From Streptomyces triticisoli (GTDB lineage Bacteria; Actinomycetota; Actinomycetes; Streptomycetales; Streptomycetaceae), in contig NZ_QFDQ01000087.1 in NCBI RefSeq assembly GCF_003270085.1, forward strand, positions 1-42,947: a DNA stretch of 42,947 bases. Direction: 5' to 3'. Made by a program: the position numbers and the translations under genes. The notes under the pieces are model-generated. The model had not been told where the DNA came from and made no database searches. It worked only from the letters and a program-made list of their open reading frames with translations. The first letter of the stretch is position 1, and each line of letters begins with the position of its first letter. This document shows, in pieces, positions 8,459 to 18,095 of the stretch.

Positions 8459-9343
8459 ATGGCTATCTTCCTCACCAAGGAATCCAAGGTCATCGTCCAG
8501 GGCATGACCGGCTCCGAGGGCCAGAAGCACACCCGCCGCATGCTGGCCTCCGGCACGAACGTCGTCGGCGGCGTGAACCCGCGCAAGGCGGGCCAGAGCG
8601 TCGACTTCGACGGCACCGAGGTACCGGTCTTCGGCTCCGTCAAGGACGCCATCGAGAAGACCGGCGCCGACGTCACGGTCATCTTCGTCCCGGAGAAGTT
8701 CACCAAGGACGCGGTCGTCGAGGCGATCGACGCCGAGATCCCGCTCGCGGTCGTCATCACCGAGGGCATCGCGGTGCACGACACGGCCGCCTTCTGGGCG
8801 TACGCCGGCAAGAAGGGCAACAAGACCCGCATCATCGGCCCGAACTGCCCCGGCCTGATCACCCCCGGTCAGTCCAACGCCGGCATCATCCCGGCCGACA
8901 TCACCAAGCCGGGCCGTATCGGCCTGGTCTCGAAGTCCGGCACGCTGACGTACCAGATGATGTACGAGCTGCGTGACATCGGCTTCTCCACCTGCGTCGG
9001 CATCGGCGGCGACCCGATCATCGGTACCACGCACATCGACGCGCTCAAGGCGTTCCAGGACGACCCCGACACCGACCTGATCGTCATGATCGGCGAGATC
9101 GGCGGCGACGCCGAGGAGCGGGCCGCGGCCTTCATCAAGGAGAACGTGACCAAGCCGGTCGTCGGCTACGTCGCGGGCTTCACCGCGCCCGAGGGCAAGA
9201 CCATGGGCCACGCCGGCGCCATCGTCTCCGGCTCCTCCGGCACCGCCCAGGCCAAGAAGGAGGCCCTGGAGGCCGCGGGCGTCCAGGTCGGCAAGACCCC
9301 GACCGAGACGGCCAAGCTGGCGCGCGCCATTCTCGGCGGCTGA
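8459..9343 (+). CDS. sucD: succinyl-CoA ligase [ADP-forming], alpha subunit
   Basis: 294 aa, full length. The CoA-binding Rossmann domain begins with the usual [12 protein letters not shown] stretch, and the phosphorylated catalytic histidine is His251 in GHAGAIVSG. It pairs with the SucC product to complete substrate-level phosphorylation in the TCA cycle. The ATG at 8459 follows a GGGACGAGG box. A perfect 16-bp terminator hairpin lies 40 bases downstream, so sucCD is probably a two-gene unit. Confidence 0.98.
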   Translation: MAIFLTKESKVIVQGMTGSEGQKHTRRMLASGTNVVGGVNPRKAGQSVDFDGTEVPVFGSVKDAIEKTGADVTVIFVPEKFTKDAVVEAIDAEIPLAVVITEGIAVHDTAAFWAYAGKKGNKTRIIGPNCPGLITPGQSNAGIIPADITKPGRIGLVSKSGTLTYQMMYELRDIGFSTCVGIGGDPIIGTTHIDALKAFQDDPDTDLIVMIGEIGGDAEERAAAFIKENVTKPVVGYVAGFTAPEGKTMGHAGAIVSGSSGTAQAKKEALEAAGVQVGKTPTETAKLARAILGG

Positions 9344-9382
9344 AGCCGGCCGCGCCGACTGAGCTTTCCGACACGAAGGCGT

Positions 9383-9418
9383 GGTGGGCCCCGTTCCCCC
9401 GTGGGAACGGGGCCCACC
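9383..9418 (+). terminator. terminator after sucCD (probably bidirectional)
   Basis: A perfect 16-bp stem starting GGTGGGCCCCG closes on a CCGT loop. It has no U-tract, as is common in Streptomyces. It sits between the convergent sucD and sigma-like genes and could stop transcription from both sides. Confidence 0.85.
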
Positions 9419-9443
9419 GGCATGTCCGGGACCGGGCGCCGGA

Positions 9444-10367
9444 CTATCCGGCCTCCGGTACCAGCTGTTCCGGGCCGGCCGTCGGCTCCTTCCGCAGCTC
9501 GGAGTGCAACTCGGCGTGCAGCTTGGCGTGCAGTTCGAACGCCCCCGGCGAGAGGGGCCCGAGCAGACCCTGCGGCGGCACCCCCTGCACCGCGTGCCCG
9601 GGGGGCACCGGTGCCAGGTAGTGCGTGGGGGCCGTGCGCAGCGTGAGCGCCGTCGCGCCGAAGACGGTGACCGTGAAGGCGATGGCGGACCGGGTCCAGA
9701 AGCGGGTGCGGCGCTCCCCGTTCGTCCGCACGGCCGTCGGCCCGGCCGCCCCGAGGCGTTCCGTGGCCCCCAGCCGGACCAGACGCCGGTGCAGTTCCGC
9801 CGGGTCGGCCAGTTCCGGCAGGCGCGCGGCGACGGCCTCACGGGCGTGCATCAGCCGGTTCGCCGCCGCGGGGGTGCTCGCCTCGGTCTCCGCCGCGGTC
9901 TCCGGCAGGTCGAGGCCGACGCCGTCGTAGAGCACCAGGGTGCGGCGGTACGACGGCGGCAGCCGCAGCAGAGCCTGCTGCAGTGCGCGGTCCGCGGGGT
10001 CGAGGGGCGGGTCGGGGACGCGGTTGCGCGGGACGAAGCGGTGCCAGGGGGACAGCGCGCACTCGTACGCCGCCGCCCGCACCCAGCCGGCCGGGTCCCG
10101 GTCGCGGGCCACCTCCGGCCAGTGCTGCCAGGCCAGTTGGAAGGCCTCTTCCACGGCGGCGCGCGCCCGCTCGTGCCGGCCGGTGAGCAGGTAGGCCTGC
10201 CGTACGAGGGCGGGGGCGCAGAAGGCGTGGAGCGCGTCGAAGGCCTGAGTCGGCATCAGGGAGTCGCCGTCCTCCTCGACAGGCTGACCGGACGTCAGGG
10301 AGACGATCGCGCCGGGGTGTCGGCCCCCCGTGGGCAGTGGCAGCAGATTCGCATGACTGTTCGTCAC
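9444..10367 (-). CDS. ECF sigma-like protein with C-terminal membrane segment
   Basis: 307 aa from GTG 10367, which is preceded by GGAGGGA. Residues about 40-110 resemble sigma region 2 (FDALHAFCAPALVRQAYLLTG, then ARDRDPAGWVRAAAYE). Residues about 128-195 resemble region 4 (ALLRLPPSYRRTLVLYDGVG, then a helix-turn-helix-like ETEASTPAAANRLMHARE). A hydrophobic segment (SAIAFTVTVFGATAL) follows at about 232-246, then a Pro-rich tail ending in a tetrapeptide repeat LHAKLHAELHSEL. A sigma-type domain joined to a membrane segment in one chain is unusual; it may be a membrane-tethered regulator or a degenerate sigma factor. It is divergent from the DUF6350 gene. The family link is moderate; the function is unknown. 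Confidence 0.65.
   Translation of the reverse strand: MTNSHANLLPLPTGGRHPGAIVSLTSGQPVEEDGDSLMPTQAFDALHAFCAPALVRQAYLLTGRHERARAAVEEAFQLAWQHWPEVARDRDPAGWVRAAAYECALSPWHRFVPRNRVPDPPLDPADRALQQALLRLPPSYRRTLVLYDGVGLDLPETAAETEASTPAAANRLMHAREAVAARLPELADPAELHRRLVRLGATERLGAAGPTAVRTNGERRTRFWTRSAIAFTVTVFGATALTLRTAPTHYLAPVPPGHAVQGVPPQGLLGPLSPGAFELHAKLHAELHSELRKEPTAGPEQLVPEAG
9495..9538 (-). repeat. 12-bp in-frame tandem repeat
   Basis: Three full copies and a partial one of a unit close to CAGCTCGGCGTG start at 9495, 9507, 9519 and 9531. On the coding strand they give the repeated tetrapeptide LHAE/LHAK/LHSE near the C-terminus of the sigma-like protein. Confidence 0.8.
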
Positions 10368-10399
10368 GGCGCGTCCCTCCGTGTGAATAGGCACATAAA

Positions 10400-10405
10400 A
10401 GTATA
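10400..10405 (-). promoter_or_regulatory. candidate -10 box of the sigma-like gene
   Basis: The minus-strand hexamer TATACT lies 33 bases before the GTG at 10367, in an unusually AT-rich patch (10392-10409) of the 105-bp divergent spacer. No consensus -35 is seen at 17-18 bases, so the promoter may need an activator or another sigma factor. Confidence 0.45.
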
Positions 10406-10472
10406 TTGAGCGACACAGCGGAGGTTCGCCTGTTGCGCAGGGAAAGCGGGTGTTCGTTGGGAGCATGAAGCC

Positions 10473-12302
10473 GTGATCCAGACGACCCGTCACCGTCCGC
10501 CGCTGCCACGCCTGCGCACCCGGGTACGGGACCGCTCACCCGGCCTGGGGACCGGTTTCGTGGGCGGTGCGGTGGCGGCGGGGCTGGGACTCGGCTCGTT
10601 CGCCGTGCTGGTCATCGCGCTGTGGATCAGCTCGCCGTACCCCGACAGCGGGCCCGGCGGCGCGCTGAACGTCGCCGCGGCGCTGTGGCTGTTGGCGCAC
10701 GGCGCCGAACTGGTCCGCACCCACACGCTCACCGGAGTCCCCACGCCCGTCGGAGTGACCCCGCTGCTGCTGTTCGCCCTGCCCGCGCTGCTGGTGCACC
10801 GGGCGGCGCGGGACGCCACCGACACGGGCGACGGCGGCCCGCTCCTCCCGCCGCGCACCGCCTGGGCGGGCGTCGTCCTCGGCTACCTCACCGTCGGCGG
10901 CGGTGCCCTCGCGTACGCGGCCGACGGTGCGCTGCGTCCCTCGTGGACGTGGGCGGTGGTGTGCGTACCGCTGCTCGCCGTGGCGGCGGCCGGCACCGGC
11001 GTGTGGACGGCGTACGGCTGTCCTCGTGCGCCCCTGGACAGGGCGCTGCGCCTGCTGCCGGGCGGCGTACGGCGCCTGCTGCTCGGGCCCGGCCCCCGTG
11101 CGCGCCTCGGCGCCGCGACGCGGGCGGCGGGGGCCGGGGTGGTGGTCTTCGTGGGGGGCGGGGCGCTGGTGCTCGGGGTGTCGCTGGTGGGGCACGGCGA
11201 GACGGCCCAGGGGGCGTTCCTGACGCTGACGGAGGGCTGGTCGGGGCGGTTCGCCGTCCTGCTGCTGTGCCTGGCGCTGCTGCCGAACGCGGTGCTGTGG
11301 GCGGTGGCGTACTGCCTCGGGCCCGGCTTCCTGCTCGGCTCCGGTCACGTCGTCGGCCCGCTCTCCTCCTCCCCGGCCCCGCTACTACCGCCCTTCCCCC
11401 TGCTCGCCGCGGTCCCGGACGCGGGGCCCGGCACCCCGCTCACCTGGGCGTCGGCGGCGGTGCCGGTGACGGCCGGACTGACGATGGGCTGGTTCGTGGC
11501 GGGAGCGGCGGTGCGGGAGAGCTGGGACGCCCGGGGAGGAAGCGCGGGGGTGCGGGCGTGGTCGTGGCGGCGGACCGTGGCCGGGGCCGGACTGGCGTGC
11601 CTGGTGTGCGCGGCCGCGCTCGGGGCGTTCGCGGCCCTGGCGGGCGGCCCGCTCGGCGGTGCCGCGCTCGCCCGGTTCGGACCGGTGGGGTGGCAGGTGG
11701 GCGGGGCCGCGCTGCTGTGGACGGCGATGGTGGCCGTGCCGACGGCGACGGTGCTGCGGGCGTGGCGCTGCCGCGGGGGCCGGATGCCGGCGGGTGACGG
11801 AACCCGGCGGACGATCGGCAAACCCCGGGCGGGCGGAGCCCCCACGGTCCCGGAGCCTTCGGCCACCGACGGACGCGTACGCCGACGGGGCCCGTTCCTT
11901 CGGCCGAGGGCCGCGGCGCCCCCGCCTCCGCGGCCCGCACCGGTGCCCGGTGGCTACGGTGCCGCCCTCGAGCCGTACGACGTACTGCCCCTCGACCCGC
12001 TGCCGCCCGGACCCGCCGACTCCTGGCAGGACGACGACAGCGCCCGCCGCGCCCGCTGGGCCGCGCTGAAGGAGGCGGCGAAGGGAGCCACGGAGCCGGA
12101 GGAAACCGTGAAGCCGGAAGAGGCCGCCGCCCAGGAGGAAGCCGCCGACCAGGAGAAAACCGCAGACCCGGAGGAGACGAAGACGGGCGACGCGAAGGCG
12201 GCGAAGACGGGCGACGCGAAGGCGGACGGCATCACGGAGCCGGTGCAGCCCCCGCCACCCCCCGAGGGCGACGGCCCGGCAGACCCGCCCGCCGAACAGT
12301 GA
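10473..12302 (+). CDS. PerM-like polytopic membrane protein (DUF6350)
   Basis: 609 aa from GTG 10473, preceded by GGGAG. Residues about 25-430 form many hydrophobic helices, for example [15 protein letters not shown] near 38 and [17 protein letters not shown] near 225. A hydrophilic tail rich in Pro and then Glu/Ala/Lys follows from about 440, ending with a duplicated KTGDAKA element. The position between sucCD and purN-purH matches M. tuberculosis, where perM (Rv0955) lies between sucCD and purN-purH. PerM is linked there to cell division and acid tolerance. The sequence fits DUF6350; the function is transferred from synteny and family only. It is divergent from the sigma-like gene. Confidence 0.8.
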   Translation: MIQTTRHRPPLPRLRTRVRDRSPGLGTGFVGGAVAAGLGLGSFAVLVIALWISSPYPDSGPGGALNVAAALWLLAHGAELVRTHTLTGVPTPVGVTPLLLFALPALLVHRAARDATDTGDGGPLLPPRTAWAGVVLGYLTVGGGALAYAADGALRPSWTWAVVCVPLLAVAAAGTGVWTAYGCPRAPLDRALRLLPGGVRRLLLGPGPRARLGAATRAAGAGVVVFVGGGALVLGVSLVGHGETAQGAFLTLTEGWSGRFAVLLLCLALLPNAVLWAVAYCLGPGFLLGSGHVVGPLSSSPAPLLPPFPLLAAVPDAGPGTPLTWASAAVPVTAGLTMGWFVAGAAVRESWDARGGSAGVRAWSWRRTVAGAGLACLVCAAALGAFAALAGGPLGGAALARFGPVGWQVGGAALLWTAMVAVPTATVLRAWRCRGGRMPAGDGTRRTIGKPRAGGAPTVPEPSATDGRVRRRGPFLRPRAAAPPPPRPAPVPGGYGAALEPYDVLPLDPLPPGPADSWQDDDSARRARWAALKEAAKGATEPEETVKPEEAAAQEEAADQEKTADPEETKTGDAKAAKTGDAKADGITEPVQPPPPPEGDGPADPPAEQ

Positions 12303-12336
12303 CCCCCGCTCAGGACCCCCCGAGTCCGGCGCCCCG

Positions 12337-13143
12337 TCAGCCGTTGTTCCCCAGAACCTTCCGCAGTTCAGGGGGAAGATGCTGGGCGCAGGACTGTTTG
12401 GCCTGGTTGGTGAGGGAGTCGTGCACGCACGTGTAGTAGTCCCGGTAGACCAGCTGCGCGGCGAAGAGCACGGCGACCACGACAATCGCCAGCGAAGCGG
12501 TGACCAGACCGCTGATCGCGGCCGTCACCTGGGGGCGGCCCGTGGGCGCCGGCGTGTTGGGATCGTGCCCGCGAGGTTTGGCGCGCAGGGAGCTGATGCC
12601 CCAGTACAGGGCCAGCGCACCGAGCAGCAGGGCCACGTACGTCCAGCTGAACAGCGCGAAGAAGAAGGCCCACATGCCGGACAGCAGCGCGTACCGCGCG
12701 CGGCGCTGGACGGGGTCCGTGGGATCCCAGCGCATACCGGAGCCGGGGCCGCCGCCCGGGCCCTCCGGGCCGCTGGGTCGCTGCGGGCGCTCGCCGAAGC
12801 CGCCGGAGGAGCGGCCCGGCTGGCGGTCACTCCACTGGCTGCCCCACGGGGACCGGCCGCCGCCCTGCCCCGAACCGTCGGAGCCGCCGCCGTTGGAGGA
12901 ATCCCCACCGGAGGAGTCCCCGTCGGACGGGCGCCGGGGCTGCCACGGCCGGTCGGGGGTGCCCTCCGGAGGCGGAGCGAAGGGGTTGTCGTCCGGGGCC
13001 GCGCCGCCCGTGCCGTTGCCCCGCCCGTCCGAGGAGGCGTCCGGCGGCGAGGACGGGCGCTCCCTCAGCAGCACGGCACCGCGCTGCCCTCCCTGCGCCG
13101 ACTGCGGAGGGAGCGTGAGGAGTCGCAGGCTGCGGTCGGGCAT
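12337..13143 (-). CDS. Pro/Gly-rich membrane protein of unknown function
   Basis: 268 aa from ATG 13143, with a GGGGAAG box 14 bases upstream. The first 130 residues are low-complexity (Gly, Ser, Pro, Asp) and probably cytoplasmic and disordered. Then come a WDPTDPVQRRARYALL stretch and two or three hydrophobic helices: GMWAFFFALFSWTYVALLLGA, ALYWGISS, and a longer one at VTAAISGLVTASLAIVVVAV. The C-terminus has two Cys (YTCVHD and SCAQHL), possibly outside the membrane. It converges with the perM-like gene (34-bp gap) and is divergent from purN. I recognise it as a conserved Streptomyces membrane protein but cannot assign a role. Confidence 0.8.
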   Translation of the reverse strand: MPDRSLRLLTLPPQSAQGGQRGAVLLRERPSSPPDASSDGRGNGTGGAAPDDNPFAPPPEGTPDRPWQPRRPSDGDSSGGDSSNGGGSDGSGQGGGRSPWGSQWSDRQPGRSSGGFGERPQRPSGPEGPGGGPGSGMRWDPTDPVQRRARYALLSGMWAFFFALFSWTYVALLLGALALYWGISSLRAKPRGHDPNTPAPTGRPQVTAAISGLVTASLAIVVVAVLFAAQLVYRDYYTCVHDSLTNQAKQSCAQHLPPELRKVLGNNG

Positions 13144-13456
13144 CAAGTGAGCGTCTTCCCCTTGGTGAGTCACGACTGATCTGGCACGTCCGGTACATCG
13201 TCCGGTACGTCCCGGAAAGCGCTGCGCGCCCCGGGACACGGGTCCGTCATTCCGTGAACGCACGGTGCAGGCGGTGCGTTCCCGTACCAGCTCCCCCCTG
13301 ACGCTACCTTCCGGCCACGCCCCCGTCCCATGGGGGCCGGTCGGCTGTGCCGGTATCGTTGCTGACGGTCGGCCGCTTCGTAGGCTTCCCCGTATCCGGG
13401 GGCGCGAAGCGTTCGTACGACCATACAAAACAGCTTCCCCGAGAAAGGGCCCCACC
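13144..13456. other. divergent spacer between the membrane-protein gene and purN (313 bp)
   Basis: No gene is seen. It contains a direct repeat CGTCCGGTAC at 13187 and 13199 and a small CCCCC/GGGGG inverted repeat near 13320-13337. I found no ZTP riboswitch and no clear purine operator before purN. Confidence 0.45.
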
Positions 13457-14086
13457 GTGGCCGCCAAGCCCGTGGCCAAGCGCCTCGTCGTGCTGGTCTC
13501 CGGATCCGGAACCAATCTGCAGGCGCTTCTCGACGCGATCGCCGGGACGGGAGCCGAGGCGTACGGCGCCGCGGTCGTCGCCGTGGGCGCCGACCGCGAC
13601 GGCATCGAGGGGCTGGCGCGCGCCGAGCGCGCCGGGCTGCCGACCTTCGTGCGGAAGGTCAAGGACTACGGCACGCGCGAGGAGTGGGACGCGGCGCTCG
13701 CCGAGGCCGTCGCCGCGTACGAGCCCGACCTTGTCGTCTCCGCCGGGTTCATGAAGATCGTGGGGAAGGAGTTCCTCGCGCGCTTCGGCGGGCGGTTCGT
13801 CAACACGCACCCCGCCCTGCTGCCCAGCTTTCCGGGAGCCCACGGCGTGCGGGACGCGCTCGCGTACGGCGCCAGGGTCACCGGCTGCACCGTCCACTTC
13901 GTCGACGACGGCGTCGACACCGGTCCGATCATCGCCCAGGGGGTGGTCGAGGTCCGGGACGAGGACGACGAGAGCGCGCTGCACGAGCGCATCAAGGAAG
14001 TCGAGCGAAGGCTGCTCGTCGAGGTCGTGGGGCGGCTCGCCCGCAACGGCTATCGCATCGAGGGACGAAAGGTAGTTATCCAGTGA
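13457..14086 (+). CDS. purN: phosphoribosylglycinamide formyltransferase
   Basis: 209 aa, normal length. It transfers the formyl group of 10-formyl-THF to GAR in purine synthesis. The N-terminal [14 protein letters not shown] loop binds GAR phosphate. The catalytic triad is intact: Asn116 and His118 in [10 protein letters not shown], and Asp154 in DDGVDTGPI. The GTG at 13457 follows AAAGGG at good spacing; earlier in-frame codons do not fit the family start. The stop overlaps the purH GTG (GTGA), indicating coupling. Folate cofactor supply links it to folD and glyA elsewhere in the window. Confidence 0.97.
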   Translation: MAAKPVAKRLVVLVSGSGTNLQALLDAIAGTGAEAYGAAVVAVGADRDGIEGLARAERAGLPTFVRKVKDYGTREEWDAALAEAVAAYEPDLVVSAGFMKIVGKEFLARFGGRFVNTHPALLPSFPGAHGVRDALAYGARVTGCTVHFVDDGVDTGPIIAQGVVEVRDEDDESALHERIKEVERRLLVEVVGRLARNGYRIEGRKVVIQ

Positions 14087-15648
14087 CCGCCGAGAGCAAC
14101 AAGCGGCCCATCCGGCGCGCGCTCGTCAGCGTCTACGACAAGACCGGCCTGGAGGAGCTCGCGCGCGGGCTGCACGAGGCCGGCGTCGAACTCGTCTCCA
14201 CCGGCTCCACCGCCGGGCGGATCGCCGCGGCCGGCGTGCCCGTCACCAAGGTCGAGGAGCTCACCGGCTTCCCCGAGTGCCTGGACGGCCGGGTCAAGAC
14301 CCTGCACCCCAAGGTCCACGCCGGCATCCTCGCCGACCTGCGCCTGGAGGCGCACCAGCGGCAGCTGGCCGAGCTCGGCGTCGAGCCGTTCGACCTGGTC
14401 GTCGTCAACCTCTACCCGTTCCGGGAGACCGTCGCCTCCGGCGCCTCGCCCGACGAGTGCGTCGAGCAGATCGACATCGGCGGCCCCTCCATGGTCCGCG
14501 CCGCCGCCAAGAACCACCCGTCGGTCGCGGTCGTCACCAGCCCGGAGCGGTACGCCGACGTCCTCGCCGCGGTCACCTCCGACGGCTTCGACCTCGCCAC
14601 CCGCAAGCGCCTGGCCGCCGAGGCCTTCCAGCACACGGCCGCCTACGACGTGGCCGTCGCCTCCTGGTTCGCCTCGTCCTACGCGCCGGTCGACGACTCC
14701 CGGTTCCCCGACTTCCTCGGCGCCACCTGGGAGCGCGCGCACACCCTGCGCTACGGCGAGAACCCGCACCAGCCGGCCGCGCTCTACCTCGACGCCGGCG
14801 GCGCCGGTCTCGCGCAGGCCGAGCAGCTGCACGGCAAGGAGATGTCGTACAACAACTACACGGACACGGACGCCGCCCGCCGTGCCGCGTACGACCACGA
14901 CGAGCCGTGCGTGGCGATCGTCAAGCACGCCAACCCGTGCGGCATCGCGATCGGCGCGGACGTCGCCGAGGCGCACCGCAAGGCGCACGCCTGCGACCCG
15001 CTGTCCGCCTTCGGCGGTGTGATCGCCGTGAACCGGCCGGTCAGCAAGGAGATGGCCGAGCAGGTCGCCGAGATCTTCACCGAGGTCGTCGTCGCGCCCG
15101 GCTACGAGGAGGGGGCCCTGGAGGCCCTGACCAAGAAGAAGAACATCCGCGTCCTCAAGGCCCCGAACGGCCCGGCGAACCCCGTCGAGGTCAAGGCCGT
15201 CGACGGTGGCGCGCTGCTCCAGGTCACCGACCGGCTCCAGGCCGACGGCGACGACCCGGCCAACTGGACCCTGGCCAGCGGCGAGGCGCTCGACGCCGAC
15301 GGGCTCGCGCAGCTGGCCTTCGCCTGGAAGGCCTGCCGCGCGGTGAAGTCCAACGCGATCCTGCTCGCCAAGGACGGCGCCTCGGTCGGCGTCGGCATGG
15401 GCCAGGTCAACCGTGTCGACTCCTGCAAGCTGGCGGTCGAGCGGGCCGGCGAGGAGCGGGCCCGCGGTTCCTACGCGGCCTCCGACGCGTTCTTCCCCTT
15501 CCCCGACGGCCCCGAGATCCTGATCGCGGCGGGCGTGAAGGCGATCGTCCAGCCGGGCGGCTCGATCCGTGACGAGCAGGTCGTCGAAGCCGCCAAGAAG
15601 GCGGGTGTGACGATGTACTTCACGGGCACGCGCCACTTCTTCCACTGA
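14083..15648 (+). CDS. purH: bifunctional AICAR formyltransferase / IMP cyclohydrolase
   Basis: 521 aa, normal length. The N-terminal IMP cyclohydrolase domain (about 1-200) begins [20 protein letters not shown]. The C-terminal AICAR formyltransferase domain carries MSYNNYTD and the catalytic Lys281-His282 in VKHANPCG. It performs the last two steps to IMP. The GTG at 14083 overlaps the purN TGA by the GTGA arrangement. A perfect 19-bp terminator follows. The purNH pair uses 10-formyl-THF made by FolD. Confidence 0.98.
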   Translation: MTAESNKRPIRRALVSVYDKTGLEELARGLHEAGVELVSTGSTAGRIAAAGVPVTKVEELTGFPECLDGRVKTLHPKVHAGILADLRLEAHQRQLAELGVEPFDLVVVNLYPFRETVASGASPDECVEQIDIGGPSMVRAAAKNHPSVAVVTSPERYADVLAAVTSDGFDLATRKRLAAEAFQHTAAYDVAVASWFASSYAPVDDSRFPDFLGATWERAHTLRYGENPHQPAALYLDAGGAGLAQAEQLHGKEMSYNNYTDTDAARRAAYDHDEPCVAIVKHANPCGIAIGADVAEAHRKAHACDPLSAFGGVIAVNRPVSKEMAEQVAEIFTEVVVAPGYEEGALEALTKKKNIRVLKAPNGPANPVEVKAVDGGALLQVTDRLQADGDDPANWTLASGEALDADGLAQLAFAWKACRAVKSNAILLAKDGASVGVGMGQVNRVDSCKLAVERAGEERARGSYAASDAFFPFPDGPEILIAAGVKAIVQPGGSIRDEQVVEAAKKAGVTMYFTGTRHFFH

Positions 15649-15664
15649 TCCCGGCACCCGTACG

Positions 15665-15712
15665 CGACCGCGGCCTCCGGCTCTCCTGCGAGGGAGCCGG
15701 AGGCCGCGGTCG
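15665..15712 (+). terminator. terminator after purNH
   Basis: A perfect 19-bp GC-rich stem (15665-15683 with 15694-15712) has a 10-nt loop, 16 bases after the purH stop. No U-tract is present. Confidence 0.88.
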
Positions 15713-15810
15713 TGCCGGGCGGTCTCGGCGGGAGGGCAGCGGGCCGGTCTCCGGGGCGATGCCGTCGCCGCTCCTCCAGCCGGCCGCGGAGTCCGGACCG
15801 GGGTGACGCG

Positions 15811-15854
15811 CCAAGGGCCGTGTCCCTCCTTCTTCCGGGGGACACGGCCCTTGG
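15811..15854 (-). terminator. terminator for the minus-strand membrane-protein gene
   Basis: A perfect 16-bp stem (15811-15826 with 15839-15854) with a 12-nt loop lies 19 bases beyond the stop of the gene at 15874-16461. With the purNH hairpin it insulates this convergent pair. Confidence 0.85.
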
Positions 15855-15873
15855 GGTGAATGGCGCGGACTGT

Positions 15874-16461
15874 TCAGTAGCTGGGGCGGTTGAACCAGGC
15901 GCCGCCGGCCTTGTTGGCGCAGAAGACGATGATCAGGATGCCCAGGACAAGGCTGATCAGGGCGAAGACGTTGGCGCCCAACAGGTTGATCACGCTGAAC
16001 AGGATTATCACCGAGCTGTACACGATCGCGGAGACGCGCGCGCCGCCGCGCCCGGTGGTGAACTTCACGGCGGTGAAGATCGCCCAGAAGGCGAACGCGA
16101 GCACGATGACGCCCACGACGATCATGACGCCCGCGCCGATGCTGGCCACCTTGTCCGCGTCCGCGGCGGAGACGCTGCTGTCGGCCTCGACGGCCTCCTG
16201 GATCTTGTCGGCGAACCAGGCGCTCGCCACCATCATCAGCAGGCCGCCCAGCGCCTGGAAGCCGCCCAGGATGAACAGCATCACGCGAGCCGCCTTCACG
16301 GTGCCCGGCATCGTCTGCGGCACCGGGGCGCCGTACGGCTGCTGCACGGGCGGGGCCTGCGGGTAGCCGTAGCCGGGGGCCTGGCCCTGGGGGGCGCCGT
16401 AGCCGGGCTGGGACGGCTGCTGCGGCGCGCCGTAGGGGTTGTTCGGGTCGCCGTAACTCAT
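15874..16461 (-). CDS. small membrane protein with Pro/Gln/Gly/Tyr-rich N-terminus
   Basis: 195 aa from ATG 16461, preceded by GGAGGAAG. Residues 1-50 are a disordered, presumably cytoplasmic tail rich in Gly, Tyr, Gln and Pro. Four hydrophobic helices follow: [19 protein letters not shown] (about 58-77), [20 protein letters not shown] (about 103-125), [20 protein letters not shown] and [17 protein letters not shown]. This layout is common in actinobacterial membrane proteins of unknown function. It is divergent from folD; the spacer holds the tandem palindromes at 16672-16715. No enzyme motif is seen. Confidence 0.85.
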   Translation of the reverse strand: MSYGDPNNPYGAPQQPSQPGYGAPQGQAPGYGYPQAPPVQQPYGAPVPQTMPGTVKAARVMLFILGGFQALGGLLMMVASAWFADKIQEAVEADSSVSAADADKVASIGAGVMIVVGVIVLAFAFWAIFTAVKFTTGRGGARVSAIVYSSVIILFSVINLLGANVFALISLVLGILIIVFCANKAGGAWFNRPSY

Positions 16462-16614
16462 GGCGTTCGCTTCCTCCGTTGTTCCGGTGCGGGGACGACG
16501 CGCGGCACCATACGGAGGCGATTTCTACAGAAATGCGGTGTGTCCCCCCGATGAGCTGCCCGCGGCACTGTGCTGTTCATCGTTCTTCACGAGCGACTTG
16601 CTTGTCCAGACGGA

Positions 16615-16639
16615 TTGCACGGGTGTTGTGCAAGTGCAA
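16615..16639. promoter_or_regulatory. TTGCAC/GTGCAA inverted and direct repeat
   Basis: TTGCAC at 16615-16620 faces GTGCAA at 16628-16633, and a second GTGCAA follows directly at 16634-16639. It lies in the 286-bp spacer between the membrane-protein gene and folD. It could be a regulator site or part of a promoter; the sequence alone does not decide. Confidence 0.3.
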
Positions 16640-16671
16640 CATCACCGATCACGGGCGCCGGCGGGAGAAGG

Positions 16672-16715
16672 TCCACGGGTCACCCGGATCGGATCCACGG
16701 GTCACCCGGATTGGA
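16672..16715. repeat. two 22-bp tandem repeats, each holding a palindrome, before folD
   Basis: The 22-bp unit at 16672-16693 is repeated at 16694-16715 with one mismatch. Each copy contains the perfect palindrome CGGGT-C-ACCCG, centred at 16681 and 16703. A 22-bp spacing is close to two helical turns, so a dimeric regulator could bind both on one face. The array ends 32 bases before the folD ATG. Confidence 0.7.
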
Positions 16716-16747
16716 ACCGCGTGCCGGTCATCCGCGAGGATGGGAAC

Positions 16748-17602
16748 ATGACCGCCCAGATTCTCGATGGCAAGGCCACCGCAGCCGCGATCAAGTCCGA
16801 TCTGACCGTCCGCGTGGCGGCGCTGAGGGAGAAGGGCGTCACGCCCGGACTCGGCACGATCCTGGTCGGTGACGACCCGGGCAGCCGCAAGTACGTCGCC
16901 GGCAAGCACCGCGACTGCGCCGAGGTCGGCATCGCCTCCATCCAGCGCGAGCTGCCGGCCACCGCCACCCAGGACGAGGTCGAGGCGGTCGTCCGGGAGC
17001 TGAACGAGGACCCCTCCTGCACCGGCTACATCGTCCAGCTGCCCCTGCCCAGGGGCATCGACGAGAACCGCGTCCTGGAGCTGATGGACCCGGACAAGGA
17101 CGCCGACGGCCTGCACCCGATGAACCTCGGCCGGCTCGTCCTCAACGAGCCCGCCCCGCTGCCCTGCACCCCCAACGGCGTGCTGACGCTGCTGCGCCGC
17201 CACGGCGTGGAGATCAAGGGCGCCGAGGTCGTGGTCGTCGGCCGCGGTGTGACCATCGGCCGCCCGATGCCGCTGCTGCTCACCCGGCGCAGCGAGAACG
17301 CCACGGTCACCCAGTGCCACACCGGTACCCGCGACCTGTCCGCCCACCTGCGCCGCGCCGACATCATCGTCGCCGCGGCCGGCTCCCCACACCTGATCCG
17401 CGCCGAGGACGTCAAGCCCGGCGCGGCCGTCCTCGACGTCGGCGTCTCCCGCAACGCCGAGGGCAGGATCGTCGGCGATGTCCACCCGGACGTCGCCGGG
17501 GTGGCCGGCTGGCTGTCCCCGAACCCCGGCGGCGTCGGCCCGATGACCCGGGCCCAGCTGCTGGTCAACGTGGTCGAGGCGGCGGAGCGCAGTGTCGGCT
17601 GA
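16748..17602 (+). CDS. folD: methylenetetrahydrofolate dehydrogenase / cyclohydrolase
   Basis: 284 aa, normal for FolD. It converts 5,10-methylene-THF to 10-formyl-THF with NADP, feeding PurN and PurH and balancing GlyA. The catalytic Tyr49/Lys53 pair is in [10 protein letters not shown], and the substrate-binding GYIVQLPLP and [10 protein letters not shown] stretches are present. The NADP-binding loop reads [12 protein letters not shown] and the C-terminal signature is [10 protein letters not shown]. Loop positions usually reading GRS or IVG vary slightly (GRG, VTIG). The ATG at 16748 has GGATGGGA upstream. Its last 11 bases overlap the DUF3017 gene. Confidence 0.97.
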   Translation: MTAQILDGKATAAAIKSDLTVRVAALREKGVTPGLGTILVGDDPGSRKYVAGKHRDCAEVGIASIQRELPATATQDEVEAVVRELNEDPSCTGYIVQLPLPRGIDENRVLELMDPDKDADGLHPMNLGRLVLNEPAPLPCTPNGVLTLLRRHGVEIKGAEVVVVGRGVTIGRPMPLLLTRRSENATVTQCHTGTRDLSAHLRRADIIVAAAGSPHLIRAEDVKPGAAVLDVGVSRNAEGRIVGDVHPDVAGVAGWLSPNPGGVGPMTRAQLLVNVVEAAERSVG

Positions 17603-18095
17603 GGCGAAGAGCACCGGGCGGGAGTCCGCTTCCGCGAAGCCGGAGCCGGAGATCGAGGTACGGGACCCGGTCAGCGCCCCGGACGCCGAGGGCAGGCCGC
17701 GCCGGGCCACGCGCCGCTTCCCGCTGTTCACAAGAGACACCGCGCGCCCGGAGGGCGGCGGCCGGGCCGCGCCCGGTGACGCCCCGGCGCCCGCCCGGCA
17801 GTGGCCGATGCTGGCCGTGCTGTCCGTGGTCGGGCTGGGGCTGCTGGTGACCGCCTTCGACGCCTTCCGGGTCGGCCTGCTGCTGGTCGGCGTCGCCCTG
17901 CTCGGCGGAGGCGCGCTGCGCTGGTTCCTGCCCCGCGTCGGCATGCTCGCCGTCCGCTCCCGCTTCACCGACATCGTCACCTACGGTGTGCTGGGCGGCG
18001 CCATCGTCCTGCTGGCGCTGATGGCCCAGCCGAAGCCGTGGCTGGAGATCCCGTTCCTGGACGACGTGCTGCACTTCACCGTCCGCAACAGCTGA
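17592..18095 (+). CDS. DUF3017 membrane protein
   Basis: 167 aa from a GTG at 17592 inside the end of folD, so translation is probably coupled. The first 70 residues are charged and Pro-rich. Three hydrophobic helices follow: [38 protein letters not shown] and [19 protein letters not shown]3017 proteins next to folD are common in actinobacteria; their role is unknown. A 9-bp inverted repeat downstream may end the operon. Confidence 0.88.
   Translation: MSAEAKSTGRESASAKPEPEIEVRDPVSAPDAEGRPRRATRRFPLFTRDTARPEGGGRAAPGDAPAPARQWPMLAVLSVVGLGLLVTAFDAFRVGLLLVGVALLGGGALRWFLPRVGMLAVRSRFTDIVTYGVLGGAIVLLALMAQPKPWLEIPFLDDVLHFTVRNS

Noticed and set aside
13144..13456. Possible ZTP riboswitch before purN
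   Set aside because: None of the conserved pfl elements (GGGxCGTGACTGGCG, GGGGAGCG, CGCCTGGGC) is present. The same holds for the folD leader.
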